This document shows positions 9,283 through 18,357 of a stretch of 64,000 nt of DNA, one piece after another (the first letter of the stretch is position 1; the number at the start of each line of letters is the position of its first letter). The stretch lies in NCBI GenBank assembly GCA_030697165.1, contig JAUYQQ010000004.1, positions 124,001 through 188,000 of the forward strand, in the 5' to 3' direction. A program made the position numbers and the translations under genes. The notes beneath the pieces were generated by a model. That model was not told the origin of the DNA. It made no database searches and saw only the letters and a program-made list of their open reading frames with translations. Source of the DNA: Acidobacteriota bacterium (lineage in GTDB: Bacteria > Acidobacteriota > Vicinamibacteria > Vicinamibacterales > UBA2999).

Positions 9283-10034
9283 AAGCCAATCGCCGCATCG
9301 TCTTCCTCTACGACCTTGGCGTTCGCCTTGCGCTCTATCTTACGTGCGGGAATGCCTGCGTAGATAGCAGATCCTTCAAGTGTCGAGCCCTTGAGCACCA
9401 CGCTGAGGGCGCCGATATGGCACTTCTCGCCGACCTCGACGTTGATGCCCACCATGCTGCCCAGGCCCACTGTTACCAAGCGCCCCAGGCGCACCGGGCC
9501 GGTCTTGACCATGCCGGCCTCCACCGTATGCCCCGACAGGTGCACGCTCTCGCCAATGACCACACCGTCGCCGAACTCCAGCATGTTGTGATCCGAAATC
9601 GACAGGCTGTTGATGTGGACACCGCGGCCAATCTTTGCCCCGTTCCATCGCAAGTACAGCGTCCACAGCGCAGACGCACGGAAAAAGGTCCCCACGAAGA
9701 CGCGGACGATGTGGATCGAGACCATGTAGCGGACCCAGTCGAGCAGGGGCCATTCGAGATCGCGGAGTTTCCAGGCCCCGTTCGGCGCCGTCCGCCAGCC
9801 GCACACCCGCGTCGACAGCGCCGACAACGCCACCAGCACGATCGCGAACAACAAATAGGCCGGCACGAGGGTGGTCGCGACAATGGCCGGGCGAATCAGC
9901 GGCGGAATCGACCAGCCCTGGGTCCACGTCCAGAAGTAGAACGCGGGTAACACCGACAACCCGAACACCAGGCTCTGCACCACGAACATGGTGAGCACGG
10001 TCCAGGAAACGCGGCCAGCCTGCGCAGGAGTCAC
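9276..10034 (-). CDS. Left-handed beta-helix acyltransferase-like membrane protein (Pls/PosA tail type)
   Basis: 252 residues. Two hydrophobic segments (about 13-35 and 45-70) precede a region like the C-terminal part of Pls/PosA-type NRPS proteins (LRWNGAKIGRGVHINSLSIS), followed by hexapeptide repeats (VVIGESVHLSG, RLGRLVTVGLGSMVGINVEVG, CHIGALSVVLKGS) ending in AIYAGIPARKI. Such domains form a left-handed beta helix and usually transfer acyl groups; the substrate is unknown. It is the first gene of a minus-strand trio with the two glycosyltransferases, suggesting envelope glycoconjugate assembly. Confidence 0.75.
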   Translation of the reverse strand: MTPAQAGRVSWTVLTMFVVQSLVFGLSVLPAFYFWTWTQGWSIPPLIRPAIVATTLVPAYLLFAIVLVALSALSTRVCGWRTAPNGAWKLRDLEWPLLDWVRYMVSIHIVRVFVGTFFRASALWTLYLRWNGAKIGRGVHINSLSISDHNMLEFGDGVVIGESVHLSGHTVEAGMVKTGPVRLGRLVTVGLGSMVGINVEVGEKCHIGALSVVLKGSTLEGSAIYAGIPARKIERKANAKVVEEDDAAIGFF

Positions 10035-10059
10035 CGCGAGAAGCTACCATAGGGAAGGC

Positions 10060-10100
10060 GGATTTGGTGATTTGGTGATCTCACGAGTTGGTGATTTGAA
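10060..10100. repeat. Degenerate GATTTGGT tandem array at the start of the hydrolase gene
   Basis: GATTTGGT, GATTTGGT, GATCTCAC, GAGTTGGT, GATTTG in a row, about 8-nt units. The candidate start codons of the next gene (TTG 10072, GTG 10075, TTG 10096) all lie inside it. Confidence 0.75.
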
Positions 10101-10812
10101 AGCGCTTGCAAAAGAGCCACTCGTTCTCGTGCCCGGCATCGACGGCACCGGCCTGCTGTTCTACAAACAAGTGCCGCGGCTGGAACGGCGCTATGCCGTG
10201 ACCACCGTCCGCCTGCGCGACGAGGTGCGGGCCATGGGCGAATTGGTGGCCGACCTGCACCAGTCGGTGTTGGCGGCCTCAGACCGCCCGGTGACGCTGC
10301 TCGGCGAGTCGTTCGGCGGCGCCCTGGCGCTCAGCTATGCCCTGGCGCATCCGGAGCGCATTGGCCGGCTGGTCATCCTCAACTCGTTCGCGCACTTCGG
10401 TTCGCCGGCGCGCCTGTGGCTGGGGTATCACCTGCTACGCGCCACGCCGTGGGGCATGATGCGCCTGGTGCGGCAACTGAACGGCCGGCGGATGCACTCG
10501 CCGGGCACCGGCACCGAAGAGATCCGCCGGTTTCTCCAGCTGATGCAATCGACGACGCGCGAAGGCTATCTCTCACGGCTGCACATCCTGCGCGACTACG
10601 ACCTTCGCGAGCAGCTGGCGTCGCTCCAGTCGCCCGTGCTGTACCTGGCTGCCGACCGCGACGTGGTCGTGCCGTCGGTGGCTCAGGCGCGGCTGATGGC
10701 CTCGCTTACGCCGCGCGCGAGCCTGCGCGTGCTCGAAGGCCATGGCCACAGTTGCCTGATTGCACCCGACCTGGACCTGTCGGCGATTCTTGATGAATGG
10801 ACGCCGAAATGA
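10072..10812 (+). CDS. Alpha/beta hydrolase
   Basis: About 246 residues from the TTG at 10072; the true start is uncertain (TTG 10096 is also plausible) and the ATG at 9988 would run antisense through the start of the acyltransferase gene. The fold signatures are clear: PLVLVPGIDGTG (oxyanion region), the nucleophile elbow LLGESFGGALAL (Ser within GESFG), the late Asp in LYLAADRDVVVP and the His in LEGHGHSCL. Likely an esterase, thioesterase or acyl-transferring hydrolase of the cytosol. It overlaps the CoA-transferase gene by 16 nt, so the two are co-translated, which hints at an acyl-CoA-related substrate. Confidence 0.85.
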   Translation: MVISRVGDLKALAKEPLVLVPGIDGTGLLFYKQVPRLERRYAVTTVRLRDEVRAMGELVADLHQSVLAASDRPVTLLGESFGGALALSYALAHPERIGRLVILNSFAHFGSPARLWLGYHLLRATPWGMMRLVRQLNGRRMHSPGTGTEEIRRFLQLMQSTTREGYLSRLHILRDYDLREQLASLQSPVLYLAADRDVVVPSVAQARLMASLTPRASLRVLEGHGHSCLIAPDLDLSAILDEWTPK

Positions 10813-11594
10813 CGATCGTCAGCATGGCGCAAAACGTCCCCGGGCCGGTGGCCGTCGCCCGCCTCATGGCGGCAGGCGCGTCGGCCATCAAGATCGAGGC
10901 ACCGTGGGGCGATCCGCTCCACGGGTTCTGCCGGCCCTGGTACGACGAGCTGCACGCTGGCGTAACCATCGCGCGCCTGGACCTGAAGTCGGCCGACGGC
11001 ATGCGGGCGCTGATGGACTTGCTCGGCTCCGCCGACGTGTTCATCGCGAGCCACCGTCCGAGCGCGCTCGGCCGTCTCGGCCTCGATGCCCCAGCGCTCG
11101 CCATGCGATTCCCCCTGCTCCGTCACCTGAACATCGTCGGCAACACGGCGCATCCGGAAGAGCCGGGGCATGACGTGACCTACCAGGCACAGGCCGGACT
11201 GCTGCAGGGAGGCCTGCCGAAGACGCTGCTCGCCGATCTGCTGGGCGCCGAGCGCGCGCATGCCGCGGTGCTCGAGATGATGCATAAGGGCCCGGGAGGC
11301 AGCCGCGTGGTCGGACTGTTCGACGCGCTGAAGGACCTCACCGCGCCGTTGCGCCACGGATTGACGGCGCCAGGTGGCGTGCTTGGCGGGGCCAACCCGG
11401 CCTATGGGGTGTACGCGGCCAGGGACGGCGCGATTGCAGTCGGCGCGCTCGAGCCGCACTTTCGTGAGAGGCTCTATGCCGCGCTGGGGCTTGCCGACGG
11501 CTCGCCCCTGGCCACAGTTTTCGCGACGCGGACGGCCGCCGAATGGGAGCAGTGGGCCACGGAACGCGACATTCCGCTCAAGGCCACTGATTAA
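10797..11594 (+). CDS. Short CoA-transferase family III (CaiB/BaiF-like) protein
   Basis: 265 residues, against about 360-400 for most family III CoA-transferases. It keeps the N-terminal Rossmann half (ASAIKIEAPWGDPL, LDLKSADGMRALMDLLGSAD, HLNIVGNTAHPEEPGHDVTY) and the C-terminal small domain (YAARDGAIAVGALEPHF), but the middle is shortened. The catalytic Asp normally found in the central region may be the one in the GHDVTYQAQAG-like segment; this needs alignment. Overlaps the hydrolase gene by 16 nt. Probable acyl-CoA racemase or CoA-transferase; activity uncertain given the length. Confidence 0.75.
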   Translation: MDAEMTIVSMAQNVPGPVAVARLMAAGASAIKIEAPWGDPLHGFCRPWYDELHAGVTIARLDLKSADGMRALMDLLGSADVFIASHRPSALGRLGLDAPALAMRFPLLRHLNIVGNTAHPEEPGHDVTYQAQAGLLQGGLPKTLLADLLGAERAHAAVLEMMHKGPGGSRVVGLFDALKDLTAPLRHGLTAPGGVLGGANPAYGVYAARDGAIAVGALEPHFRERLYAALGLADGSPLATVFATRTAAEWEQWATERDIPLKATD

Positions 11595-11596
11595 AT

Positions 11597-11770
11597 GCGG
11601 CCACAGATTAGACACAAATTAGACACAGACCAATCACTTTCAAACACACAGACCAATCACTTTCCAACGCACAAACCAATCACTTTCCAACGCACAGACC
11701 AATCACTCTCACAGACCAATCACTCTCCACCACACAGACCAATCACTCTCGAACACACAGTCCAATTACT
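11597..11770. repeat. About 22-nt degenerate tandem array before the decarboxylase gene
   Basis: Begins GCGGCCACAGATTAGACACA and continues with seven copies of ACAGACCAATCACT(T/C)TC-type units. The whole 180-nt stretch happens to be open in the downstream frame, but its translation is low-complexity (many NHF/THKPIT-type words) and is not taken as coding. The opening words GGCCACAG and ACACAGAT are shared with the array at 55585-55620. Confidence 0.9.
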
Positions 11771-11774
11771 CATC

Positions 11775-13163
11775 ATGAATGCAGACAATCCGCTCGCGGC
11801 AGCCTATGGTCACGCCACACGCTACATGGACGAGGTCGCGGAGCGGCATGTGGGCTCGCGCGCGGAGCGTGCTGACCTGCTCATGGCGCTCGGCGGGCCG
11901 CTGCCCGCCGGCGCGACCGATTCGGTCGAGGTGATCAATCACTTGGCGAAGACCGCCGACCCCGGCATTGTTGCCACCATTGGGCCGCGCTACTTCGGCT
12001 TCGTGACCGGTGGCGCGGTGCCGGTCACGGTGGCCGCCGACTGGCTGGTCAGTTCGTGGGATCAGAACGCCTGCCTGTACGTGCTCTCACCAGCGGCCTC
12101 GGTGATGGAAGACATCGTCTCTGGCTGGATCGTCGAGCTGCTCGGGCTGCCGGCATCCGCCGGGGTCGGCTTCGTCACCGGTTGCCACATGGCCAACTTC
12201 ACGTGCCTGGCCGCGGCGCGGCACGAAGTGTTGCATCGCGCCGGCTGGAACGTCGAAACCCAGGGCCTGCAGCGCGCGCCCAAGGTGCGGGTGCTCGTCG
12301 GAGGTGAGGTCCACGTGTCGGCGGTCGGTGCGCTGCGGTATCTCGGGTTTGGCAGCGACGAACTCGAGTTCGTGCCGGTTGACGGCCAGGGCCGCATGCG
12401 TGCGAATGCGTTGCGGGCGCAGCTGGGCACGGGCGACGGCCCGATGATCGTGTGCGCGCAGGCGGGCAACGTCAGCACCGGCGCCAGCGATCCGATCGCG
12501 GAGATCGTCGAGATGGCGCACGCGCGCGGCGCGTGGGTCCACGTCGATGGCGCATTCGGGTTGTGGGCCGCCGCGGTACCCGAGTTGCGATCGCAGGTGC
12601 GCGGCATTGAATCCGCGGATTCGTGGGCCACCGACGCGCACAAATGGCTGAACGTGCCCTACGATTCGGGCCTCGCGATTGTGGCCGACACGGCGCCCCT
12701 GCGCGCGGCCATGGGCATGAAGGCCTCGTATCTGCAGCGGGGAGACGACGAAGAACGCATTGGCATGGATTGGACGCCCGAGTCATCGAGGCGCGCGCGC
12801 GTGGTGCCGCTCTACGCGCTGTTCCGGGCGCTTGGCCGCGCCGGCATCGAGGGGCTCGTCCGCCGCAACTGCGCGCTCTCGCGGCGCATGGCGGACCGGT
12901 TGTCGGCGGCACCCGGCATCACCATCCTGAACGAGGTGGTGCTGAACCAGGTGCTGGTGCGGTTTGGAGACGATCGCACGACCCAGGATGTGATTGCGCG
13001 GGTGCAGGCCGACGGCACGTGCTGGGCCGGCGGCGCGTTCTGGCAGGGACAGCAGGCGATGCGGATTGCGGTGTCGAACTGGTCGACGACCGAAGCCGAC
13101 ATCGACCGTTCGGCCGATGCCATGCTGGCCTGTTACCGCGCGGCGCTCGCTACTTTTTCTTAG
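11775..13163 (+). CDS. Pyridoxal-phosphate-dependent group II decarboxylase-like protein
   Basis: 462 residues from the ATG at 11775, chosen because everything upstream in frame is tandem repeat. It carries the aromatic amino acid/glutamate decarboxylase fold: N-terminal substrate-domain region with PRYFGFVTGGAVPV, GFVTGCHMANFTCLAAARH (cofactor phosphate), HVDGAFGLWA (Asp contacting the pyridine N) and the PLP lysine in SWATDAHKWLNVPYDSG. The substrate cannot be told; members range from tyrosine and tryptophan decarboxylases to aminotransferase-like enzymes. Its last 14 nt overlap the convergent gene's end. Confidence 0.88.
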   Translation: MNADNPLAAAYGHATRYMDEVAERHVGSRAERADLLMALGGPLPAGATDSVEVINHLAKTADPGIVATIGPRYFGFVTGGAVPVTVAADWLVSSWDQNACLYVLSPAASVMEDIVSGWIVELLGLPASAGVGFVTGCHMANFTCLAAARHEVLHRAGWNVETQGLQRAPKVRVLVGGEVHVSAVGALRYLGFGSDELEFVPVDGQGRMRANALRAQLGTGDGPMIVCAQAGNVSTGASDPIAEIVEMAHARGAWVHVDGAFGLWAAAVPELRSQVRGIESADSWATDAHKWLNVPYDSGLAIVADTAPLRAAMGMKASYLQRGDDEERIGMDWTPESSRRARVVPLYALFRALGRAGIEGLVRRNCALSRRMADRLSAAPGITILNEVVLNQVLVRFGDDRTTQDVIARVQADGTCWAGGAFWQGQQAMRIAVSNWSTTEADIDRSADAMLACYRAALATFS

Positions 13164-13872
13164 CCGGCGCTTTCTTGGCCGGCGCTTTGGGGGCCGGCGC
13201 CTTCTTCGCTGCGGGTGCGGGTGTGAATTCCAGCATCACGTTGCTGATGGTGGCGATGGGCCGCCCCGTGGCGGTGAAGTTGTCGGTGGCGTCGGGCCTC
13301 ACGACCGACAGCTTTTCGCCCATCACCGACACCTGGTCGACGACCGCGGCCGGCAGTTCGACGGTGATGAACTCGGAGCCGATCGGCGCCACCGCCTTCA
13401 TCCCGCCCGGTCCGGCGCCCCCGCTGATGCGGTCGAACAGGTCTTTTTCAGTGCGAAACTCGCTTTGCACCGTCGCCCGATCGATCAGCGTGTTGTCCAT
13501 CGACATCACGCCGATGGTCGCGGTGTGTTTGCGATAAGCCTGCTGCTGCTTGACGAGCTCGGCCGAATAGGTGTGGCGGTTGTGCAGCTCGAACATCAGC
13601 TTCACCGGCCCGCGGTGCGGCGGGATGGTGATGAGAATGCCGTCCTTCGGGTCGCTCGCCGTGAGCACGTCACAATAGCGGCGGCCCGTGGCCACGCCCT
13701 GCCCCAGCTCGGAGGGGCACTTCAACTCGGCCTGGATGCGCGAAATTACCGGCGCCGCCGCCTTCCGGGTGGTCTTGGCCGGCGCTTTCTTCGGGGTGGT
13801 CTTGGTGGTCTGTGCGTCGAGCGACGGGATGAACATGAGGCTTGCACACAGAAGAGCCAGCATCACACGCAT
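13150..13872 (-). CDS. Exported protein with lysine/alanine-rich ends, function unknown
   Basis: 240 residues. Signal peptide (LALLCASLMFIPSLDA, cleavage near AQ), then a basic TPKKAPAKTTRKAAAPV stretch, a globular middle (about 45-215), and a C-terminal PAPAAKKAPAPKAPAKKA-type tail. The tail is encoded by degenerate 15-nt repeats of GCCGGCGCTTTCTTG on the plus strand. The middle has ITIPPHRGPVKLMFELHNRH and may bind a polymer or peptidoglycan, but I do not recognise a family. Convergent with, and overlapping by 14 nt, the decarboxylase gene. Confidence 0.65.
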   Translation of the reverse strand: MRVMLALLCASLMFIPSLDAQTTKTTPKKAPAKTTRKAAAPVISRIQAELKCPSELGQGVATGRRYCDVLTASDPKDGILITIPPHRGPVKLMFELHNRHTYSAELVKQQQAYRKHTATIGVMSMDNTLIDRATVQSEFRTEKDLFDRISGGAGPGGMKAVAPIGSEFITVELPAAVVDQVSVMGEKLSVVRPDATDNFTATGRPIATISNVMLEFTPAPAAKKAPAPKAPAKKAPAKKK

Positions 13873-14066
13873 TCCGTAAGTATAGCGTCCGTTCGGCAGT
13901 TCGTTTGCTTAGGCTCGGGCTAGCCTGTTGCCCCGACTGACTGTTGGTCACCTCGCGTGCTTTCCTGTCTCTCTCTGTCAGGTCAGCCGCCGAGTAGCGA
14001 GTGCTGGCAAGCTTGTTCCACTCCAACTTCTCGTAGGGCGCAACCGGTTTTCCGGAGGATAGGTCA

Positions 14067-16913
14067 ATGAGTAGAGTTCGATTGTGGTTCGCAGCGATCA
14101 GTTTGATGGCCCTCGCGACGGCGCCTGTCGCCGCCCAAGTCCAGACCGGGTCGATCCTGGTCCGGGTCACCGATGAGCAGGGGTCCGCCGTGCCCGGTGT
14201 CATCGTTACGTTGGCCAGCCCCGTGCTGGTGGCCGGGACCATGAGCGGCGTCACCGACGCCGGCGGCGTCAACCGCTTTCCGTCGTTGCAGCCGGGCATC
14301 TACTCCGTGAAGGTCGAACTGCAGGGCTTTCGTACCGTCATCCGCGAGAACGTGTCGGTGCAGGTCGGCGCAACGGTGCCGCTGGACCTGTCCCTGACGG
14401 TCGCGGCCGTCGCCGAAACGGTCACGGTCACTGGCGCCTCGCCGGTCGTCGATACCACCAGCGCCAACACCAGCGTCAACCTGGGCGAGCAGTTGTTGCA
14501 GGCCACCCCGGGCGGCCGCGACATCTGGTCGCTGGTGGAATACAAGGTGCCGAGCCTGCTGATCACCCGGCCGGACGTCGGCGGGACGTCGGGTGGTCTG
14601 CAGGGCGTGTTCAACGCACGCGGCACCACCAGCGCGCAGAACTCCAGCTACCTGAACGGCATCAATGTCGGCGACCCGGCGGCGATCGGTGCCGCCGGTT
14701 TCTATTACGACTTCGACGCGTTCGACGACATCCAGGTCTCGACCGGCGCGCACGACATCACGGTGCCGACAAGCGGCGTGTTCCTGAACATGGTGACCAA
14801 GAGCGGCGGCGACCGCTGGACCGGCCGGCTGACGGGCGCCTGGCTGGGCGATGCCACGCAGGGGCAGAACATCGACGACGAGCTGCTGCGGTTCGGGTTC
14901 CGGCCTGAATCCAACAGCGTGGACTTTGTCTCGGACGTCAACGTCAGCGGCGGCGGCCCGCTGGTCGCCAACAAGCTGCGCATGTTCGCCTCGTTCCGCG
15001 ACTGGCGCGTGCACGTCAACACGCCGGCGGCGTTTTCGTCGCTCGTGCTCGACAAGACCGACATCACGTCTGGGCTCGTCAACCTGAACTATCAGATCAG
15101 CGACAAGAGCCGTCTCACCGGCCTGTACTCGCGGCAGTACTACAAGAAACCCAACCGTTTCCTGGCCGGCGCCAACACGCTGGTGCAGGATTCGACCAGC
15201 AACGAAGACGACGTGTTCGACATCTACCAGGTGCTGCTGAACTCGGTAGTCACGCAGCAGTTCTTCATCGACGCGCGCGTCGGCTTGAACAAGATTTTCT
15301 TCCCCACCTACCTGAACGGCGCCGACCAGACGCTGCTGGACACGGCGACGGGGATCCGCACCCGCAACTTCACCACCGGCACCGAGCGGTGGCGCGACCG
15401 CTACCAGGCCAACGCCACCGGCCAGTACTACCTGGACGAGTTCGCCGGCGGCCGGCACGAGTTCAAGTTCGGCGCCGACTACTCGCACATGCAGGTCGAG
15501 AACCGCGTCTCGCGTTTCGATGATGTGGAACTGACCTACAGCAGCGCCACCGGGCGGTCGCAGAACGTGACCCTGTTCGGCACCCCGTTCTTTTCCAAGA
15601 CCGGTCTGAACATCCTGGCCCTCTACGCGCAGGACAGCGTGTCGTTCAAACGGTTGACGCTGACCGCCGGCGTGCGATGGGAACACCTGAACGGCTACCT
15701 CCCGGAGCAGAGCAGCCCGGCCAGCCGGTTCTTCCCGGACCTCACCCGGTCATTCGCCGAACTGCCGGATGTGGTCGACTGGAAGACGGCCGGGCCGCGC
15801 CTCAGTGCCGCGTACGACGTCCGGGGCGACGGGCGCACCGGCCTGAAGTTCGCGGTAGGCCGCTACTACTACGTGATCGCGGCGGGCGGCGGTATTCTCG
15901 ACACGATCAACCCCAACGGGAACTACTCCGAGAACTATCCCTGGAACGATCTGAACGGCGACCTCCGCTTCCAGCCGGGCGAGCAGACCGGCACACCGGT
16001 CATCTCGCGAGTCAACACCTCGACGGTGTCGGTGGACCCGAACTACTCGCGGCCGTACACCGACGAGATCACCGGCGGCCTCGATCACGAACTGTTCCCG
16101 TCACTGCGGCTGAGTGTGATCGCCACTCATCGCACGGAACGCAATCCCCAGGCCACGTCGAACCCGGCGGCGCCGTACGACACGTTCCTGACCACCCGGA
16201 ACGACAACGGCCGCGACGGGGTGGCCGGCACGGCCGACGATGGCACGTTCCAGTTCTACAACCGCACGTCCACGGCGGTGAATCAGACCTTCTTCACCAA
16301 CGACCGGAGCTTCCGCCAGACCTACAACGGCATCGAGATCTCCGGCACCAAGCGCATGTCGGGTCGCTGGCAAATGCTCGCTGGCTACACCTACTCGCAA
16401 ACGCGGATTGAGGGCGTCAGCGTGAACGTCAACCCGAACGCGCTGATCAACGCGGCGGGTCCGGTCACCGGCCAGATTGGCGACCGCCCCCACCAGTTCA
16501 AGGTGAGCGGCACCTACATCCTGCCGTGGTACGACATCGGCATCGCCGGCAACCTCAACGCGCAGAGTGGCGCCGCCATCACCCGGCAGATCAGCACCGC
16601 GCAGACCGTCGGCGGCAACACCACCGTCAATGTCGAGCCGCTCGGCTCGTACCGGCTGCCGTTCCGGAAGAATGGCGACCTGCGCGTGTTCAAGACCGCG
16701 CGCTTCGGCGCGCGCAGCCTGGAGATCTCGGTGGACGTCCACAACGTCAGCAACTCGAACACCCACTGGGATGCCCGCACGCTGGGTAACACCATCAACC
16801 TGCGGCAGAACGGTGATCCGGCCGGGGCCATCAACACGGTGCCGCAGTTCGCCTCGCCGGCGCAGGTCTACGGGCCGCGGAACGTCCGCTTCAACGCGGC
16901 TCTGCGCTTCTAG
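14067..16913 (+). CDS. TonB-dependent receptor, Oar-like with carboxypeptidase-regulatory domain
   Basis: 948 residues. A signal peptide (about 1-25) is followed by a carboxypeptidase D regulatory-like beta-sandwich (GSILVRVTDEQGSAVPGVIV to GFRTVIRENV, about 28-112), a plug region (TPGGRDIWSLVEYKVPSL, GVFNARGTTSAQNSSYLNG), and a long barrel with repeated aromatic strands ending in FNAALRF; a terminal Phe is typical of outer-membrane barrels. This architecture is abundant in Acidobacteriota and is thought to import polymer or peptide products. The Shine-Dalgarno CCGGAGG at 14052-14058 has good spacing to the ATG. Monocistronic; substrate unknown. Confidence 0.93.
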   Translation: MSRVRLWFAAISLMALATAPVAAQVQTGSILVRVTDEQGSAVPGVIVTLASPVLVAGTMSGVTDAGGVNRFPSLQPGIYSVKVELQGFRTVIRENVSVQVGATVPLDLSLTVAAVAETVTVTGASPVVDTTSANTSVNLGEQLLQATPGGRDIWSLVEYKVPSLLITRPDVGGTSGGLQGVFNARGTTSAQNSSYLNGINVGDPAAIGAAGFYYDFDAFDDIQVSTGAHDITVPTSGVFLNMVTKSGGDRWTGRLTGAWLGDATQGQNIDDELLRFGFRPESNSVDFVSDVNVSGGGPLVANKLRMFASFRDWRVHVNTPAAFSSLVLDKTDITSGLVNLNYQISDKSRLTGLYSRQYYKKPNRFLAGANTLVQDSTSNEDDVFDIYQVLLNSVVTQQFFIDARVGLNKIFFPTYLNGADQTLLDTATGIRTRNFTTGTERWRDRYQANATGQYYLDEFAGGRHEFKFGADYSHMQVENRVSRFDDVELTYSSATGRSQNVTLFGTPFFSKTGLNILALYAQDSVSFKRLTLTAGVRWEHLNGYLPEQSSPASRFFPDLTRSFAELPDVVDWKTAGPRLSAAYDVRGDGRTGLKFAVGRYYYVIAAGGGILDTINPNGNYSENYPWNDLNGDLRFQPGEQTGTPVISRVNTSTVSVDPNYSRPYTDEITGGLDHELFPSLRLSVIATHRTERNPQATSNPAAPYDTFLTTRNDNGRDGVAGTADDGTFQFYNRTSTAVNQTFFTNDRSFRQTYNGIEISGTKRMSGRWQMLAGYTYSQTRIEGVSVNVNPNALINAAGPVTGQIGDRPHQFKVSGTYILPWYDIGIAGNLNAQSGAAITRQISTAQTVGGNTTVNVEPLGSYRLPFRKNGDLRVFKTARFGARSLEISVDVHNVSNSNTHWDARTLGNTINLRQNGDPAGAINTVPQFASPAQVYGPRNVRFNAALRF

Positions 16914-16931
16914 CAGATCACGAGAAAGTCA

Positions 16932-17003
16932 CAGGAGGTCAAGAGTTCAGGAGAAGTTCATTCTTCTGATCTCTTGATCTCCTGTTTCCGTCTTCCTGAA
17001 CTC
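16932..17003. repeat. Nested inverted repeats between the TonB receptor and folE
   Basis: CAGGAGGTCAAGAG (16932-16945) pairs with CTCTTGATCTCCTG (16971-16984, one G-T pair), and GAGTTCAGGA (16943-16952) is the exact inverse of TCCTGAACTC (16994-17003). The words are built from the same AGTTCAGGAG vocabulary. They lie between convergent genes and may act as a bidirectional transcript end. Confidence 0.75.
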
Positions 17004-17009
17004 GCGACG

Positions 17010-17660
17010 CTAGTCGCCGAAGTCGTGTGAGTGGGTCGGACCAGACGAGGCGATCCCGCCGCGCAGCTTCAGCAACTCCAGGAACTCCATGCGCGTCCGT
17101 GAGTGATCGCGGAAGGCGCCCAGCATGGCGCTGGTGATGGTGTAGGAGTTCTGCTTTTCCACGCCGCGCATCGACATGCACAGGTGCGTGCCTTCGCAGA
17201 CCACGGCGACGCCGAGTGGCTTGATCTTCTCGGTGATGGTCTCGGCGATCTGGTTGGTCATCCGCTCCTGCAGCTGCAGCCGCCGCGCGAAGATATCGAC
17301 CAGGCGCGGAATCTTGCTGAGGCCGATCACCCGGCCGTTCGGGATGTAGGCCACGTGGCACTTGCCAAAGAACGGCAGCAAATGGTGTTCGCACATGCTG
17401 TAGAAGTCGATGTCGCGGACGATCACCATCTCGCTATAATCGACGCTGAACAGCGCCCCGTTCAGCGTCTCGTCGATATCGGTCTGGTACCCGCTTGTGA
17501 GAAACCTCAGCGCCCTGTCCACCCGCCGCGGCGTCTTGACCAGCCCTTCGCGGGTCGGGTCTTCGCCCAGTTCAATCAGCAGCCGGTGGATGAGATCCTG
17601 CATCGGGTCATTGTACATCTCGGTCGCCGGCATCTCGGGGGTCGCGGTCTCTGGGGCCAT
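17010..17660 (-). CDS. folE: GTP cyclohydrolase I
   Basis: 216 residues; converts GTP to 7,8-dihydroneopterin triphosphate, the first step of folate/pterin synthesis, in the cytosol. Conserved parts are intact: [20 protein letters not shown], the Zn-binding [20 protein letters not shown], the catalytic region [20 protein letters not shown], and the second Zn cysteine in CEGTHLCM. The start at 17660 has GGAGGT directly against the ATG, too close to be ideal; ATG 17618 or 17603 would also give a normal FolE. If a shorter form is made, the opposite-strand gene has more room for its own start. Confidence 0.95.
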   Translation of the reverse strand: MAPETATPEMPATEMYNDPMQDLIHRLLIELGEDPTREGLVKTPRRVDRALRFLTSGYQTDIDETLNGALFSVDYSEMVIVRDIDFYSMCEHHLLPFFGKCHVAYIPNGRVIGLSKIPRLVDIFARRLQLQERMTNQIAETITEKIKPLGVAVVCEGTHLCMSMRGVEKQNSYTITSAMLGAFRDHSRTRMEFLELLKLRGGIASSGPTHSHDFGD

Positions 17661-18357
17661 ACCTCCGTTGGATGCACATTTTGCGGTCCAGGTTCCCGCC
17701 GACGATCCCGACGCGCTTTATCGGGATCGCGAGAACCTGGCCAGCGCCCAGAAAGCCGCCGACCTCTGGTCCGCCCGGCTCACGGCCAACCCGTACGACT
17801 TCACCGCGGCCTATCGGCTCGCCCAGGCCCGCTATTGGCTGGGGACCAACGGCCTGCCCGAACCGCAGCGCAAGGCGGCGCTCGAATCCGGCATCGCCGC
17901 CGCGCGGGCGGCGATGGCCATTGATGCGAAGCGGCCCGAGGGCCACTTCTGGATGGCCGCCAACATGGGCGCGCTCGCCGAGTCGTTCGGCCTGCGCCAG
18001 GGCATGAAATACCGCGGCGCCATCCGCGAAGCGCTGGAGACGACGTTAAAGCTCGAACCCGCCTTCCTGCAGGGATCAGCGGACCGCGCGCTGGGCCGGT
18101 GGTACTTCAAGGTGCCGGGCCTCTTCGGCGGCAGCAACAAGAAGTCCGAAGAGCATCTCCGCAAGTCCCTGACCTACGGCCCCAACAGCGTGATCTCACA
18201 CCTCTTCCTCGCCGACACGCTGGCTGACATGGGACGCAAGGAGGAGGCGCGGAAGCAGTACCAGGCGGCGATCGATGCCCCGCTCGATCCCGACTGGACG
18301 CCGGAGGATCGGCGCTTCAAGGAGCAGGCGAAGCAGCTGCTGCAGAAGCTACGCTGA
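17590..18357 (+). CDS. TatT-like (TRAP transporter-associated) TPR-type exported protein
   Basis: Up to 255 residues. The conserved body begins at [20 protein letters not shown] and continues with [39 protein letters not shown], and [20 protein letters not shown], the hallmarks of the TatT family of helical-repeat proteins. These work with TRAP-like transporters or lipoproteins in the periplasm. The start is unclear: ATG 17590 gives a plausible signal peptide (basic start, hydrophobic core, ends near VSGA) but lies antisense to the folE N-terminus; TTG 17668 gives no signal. The 3' end overlaps the PIN toxin gene by 9 nt. Confidence 0.75.
   Translation: MRSCIGSLYISVAGISGVAVSGAIPPLDAHFAVQVPADDPDALYRDRENLASAQKAADLWSARLTANPYDFTAAYRLAQARYWLGTNGLPEPQRKAALESGIAAARAAMAIDAKRPEGHFWMAANMGALAESFGLRQGMKYRGAIREALETTLKLEPAFLQGSADRALGRWYFKVPGLFGGSNKKSEEHLRKSLTYGPNSVISHLFLADTLADMGRKEEARKQYQAAIDAPLDPDWTPEDRRFKEQAKQLLQKLR

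Noticed and set aside
11595-11774. Upstream extension of the decarboxylase gene through 180 nt
   Set aside because: It is open only because the tandem array lacks stops in that frame; the translation is repetitive and no family member has such an N-terminus.
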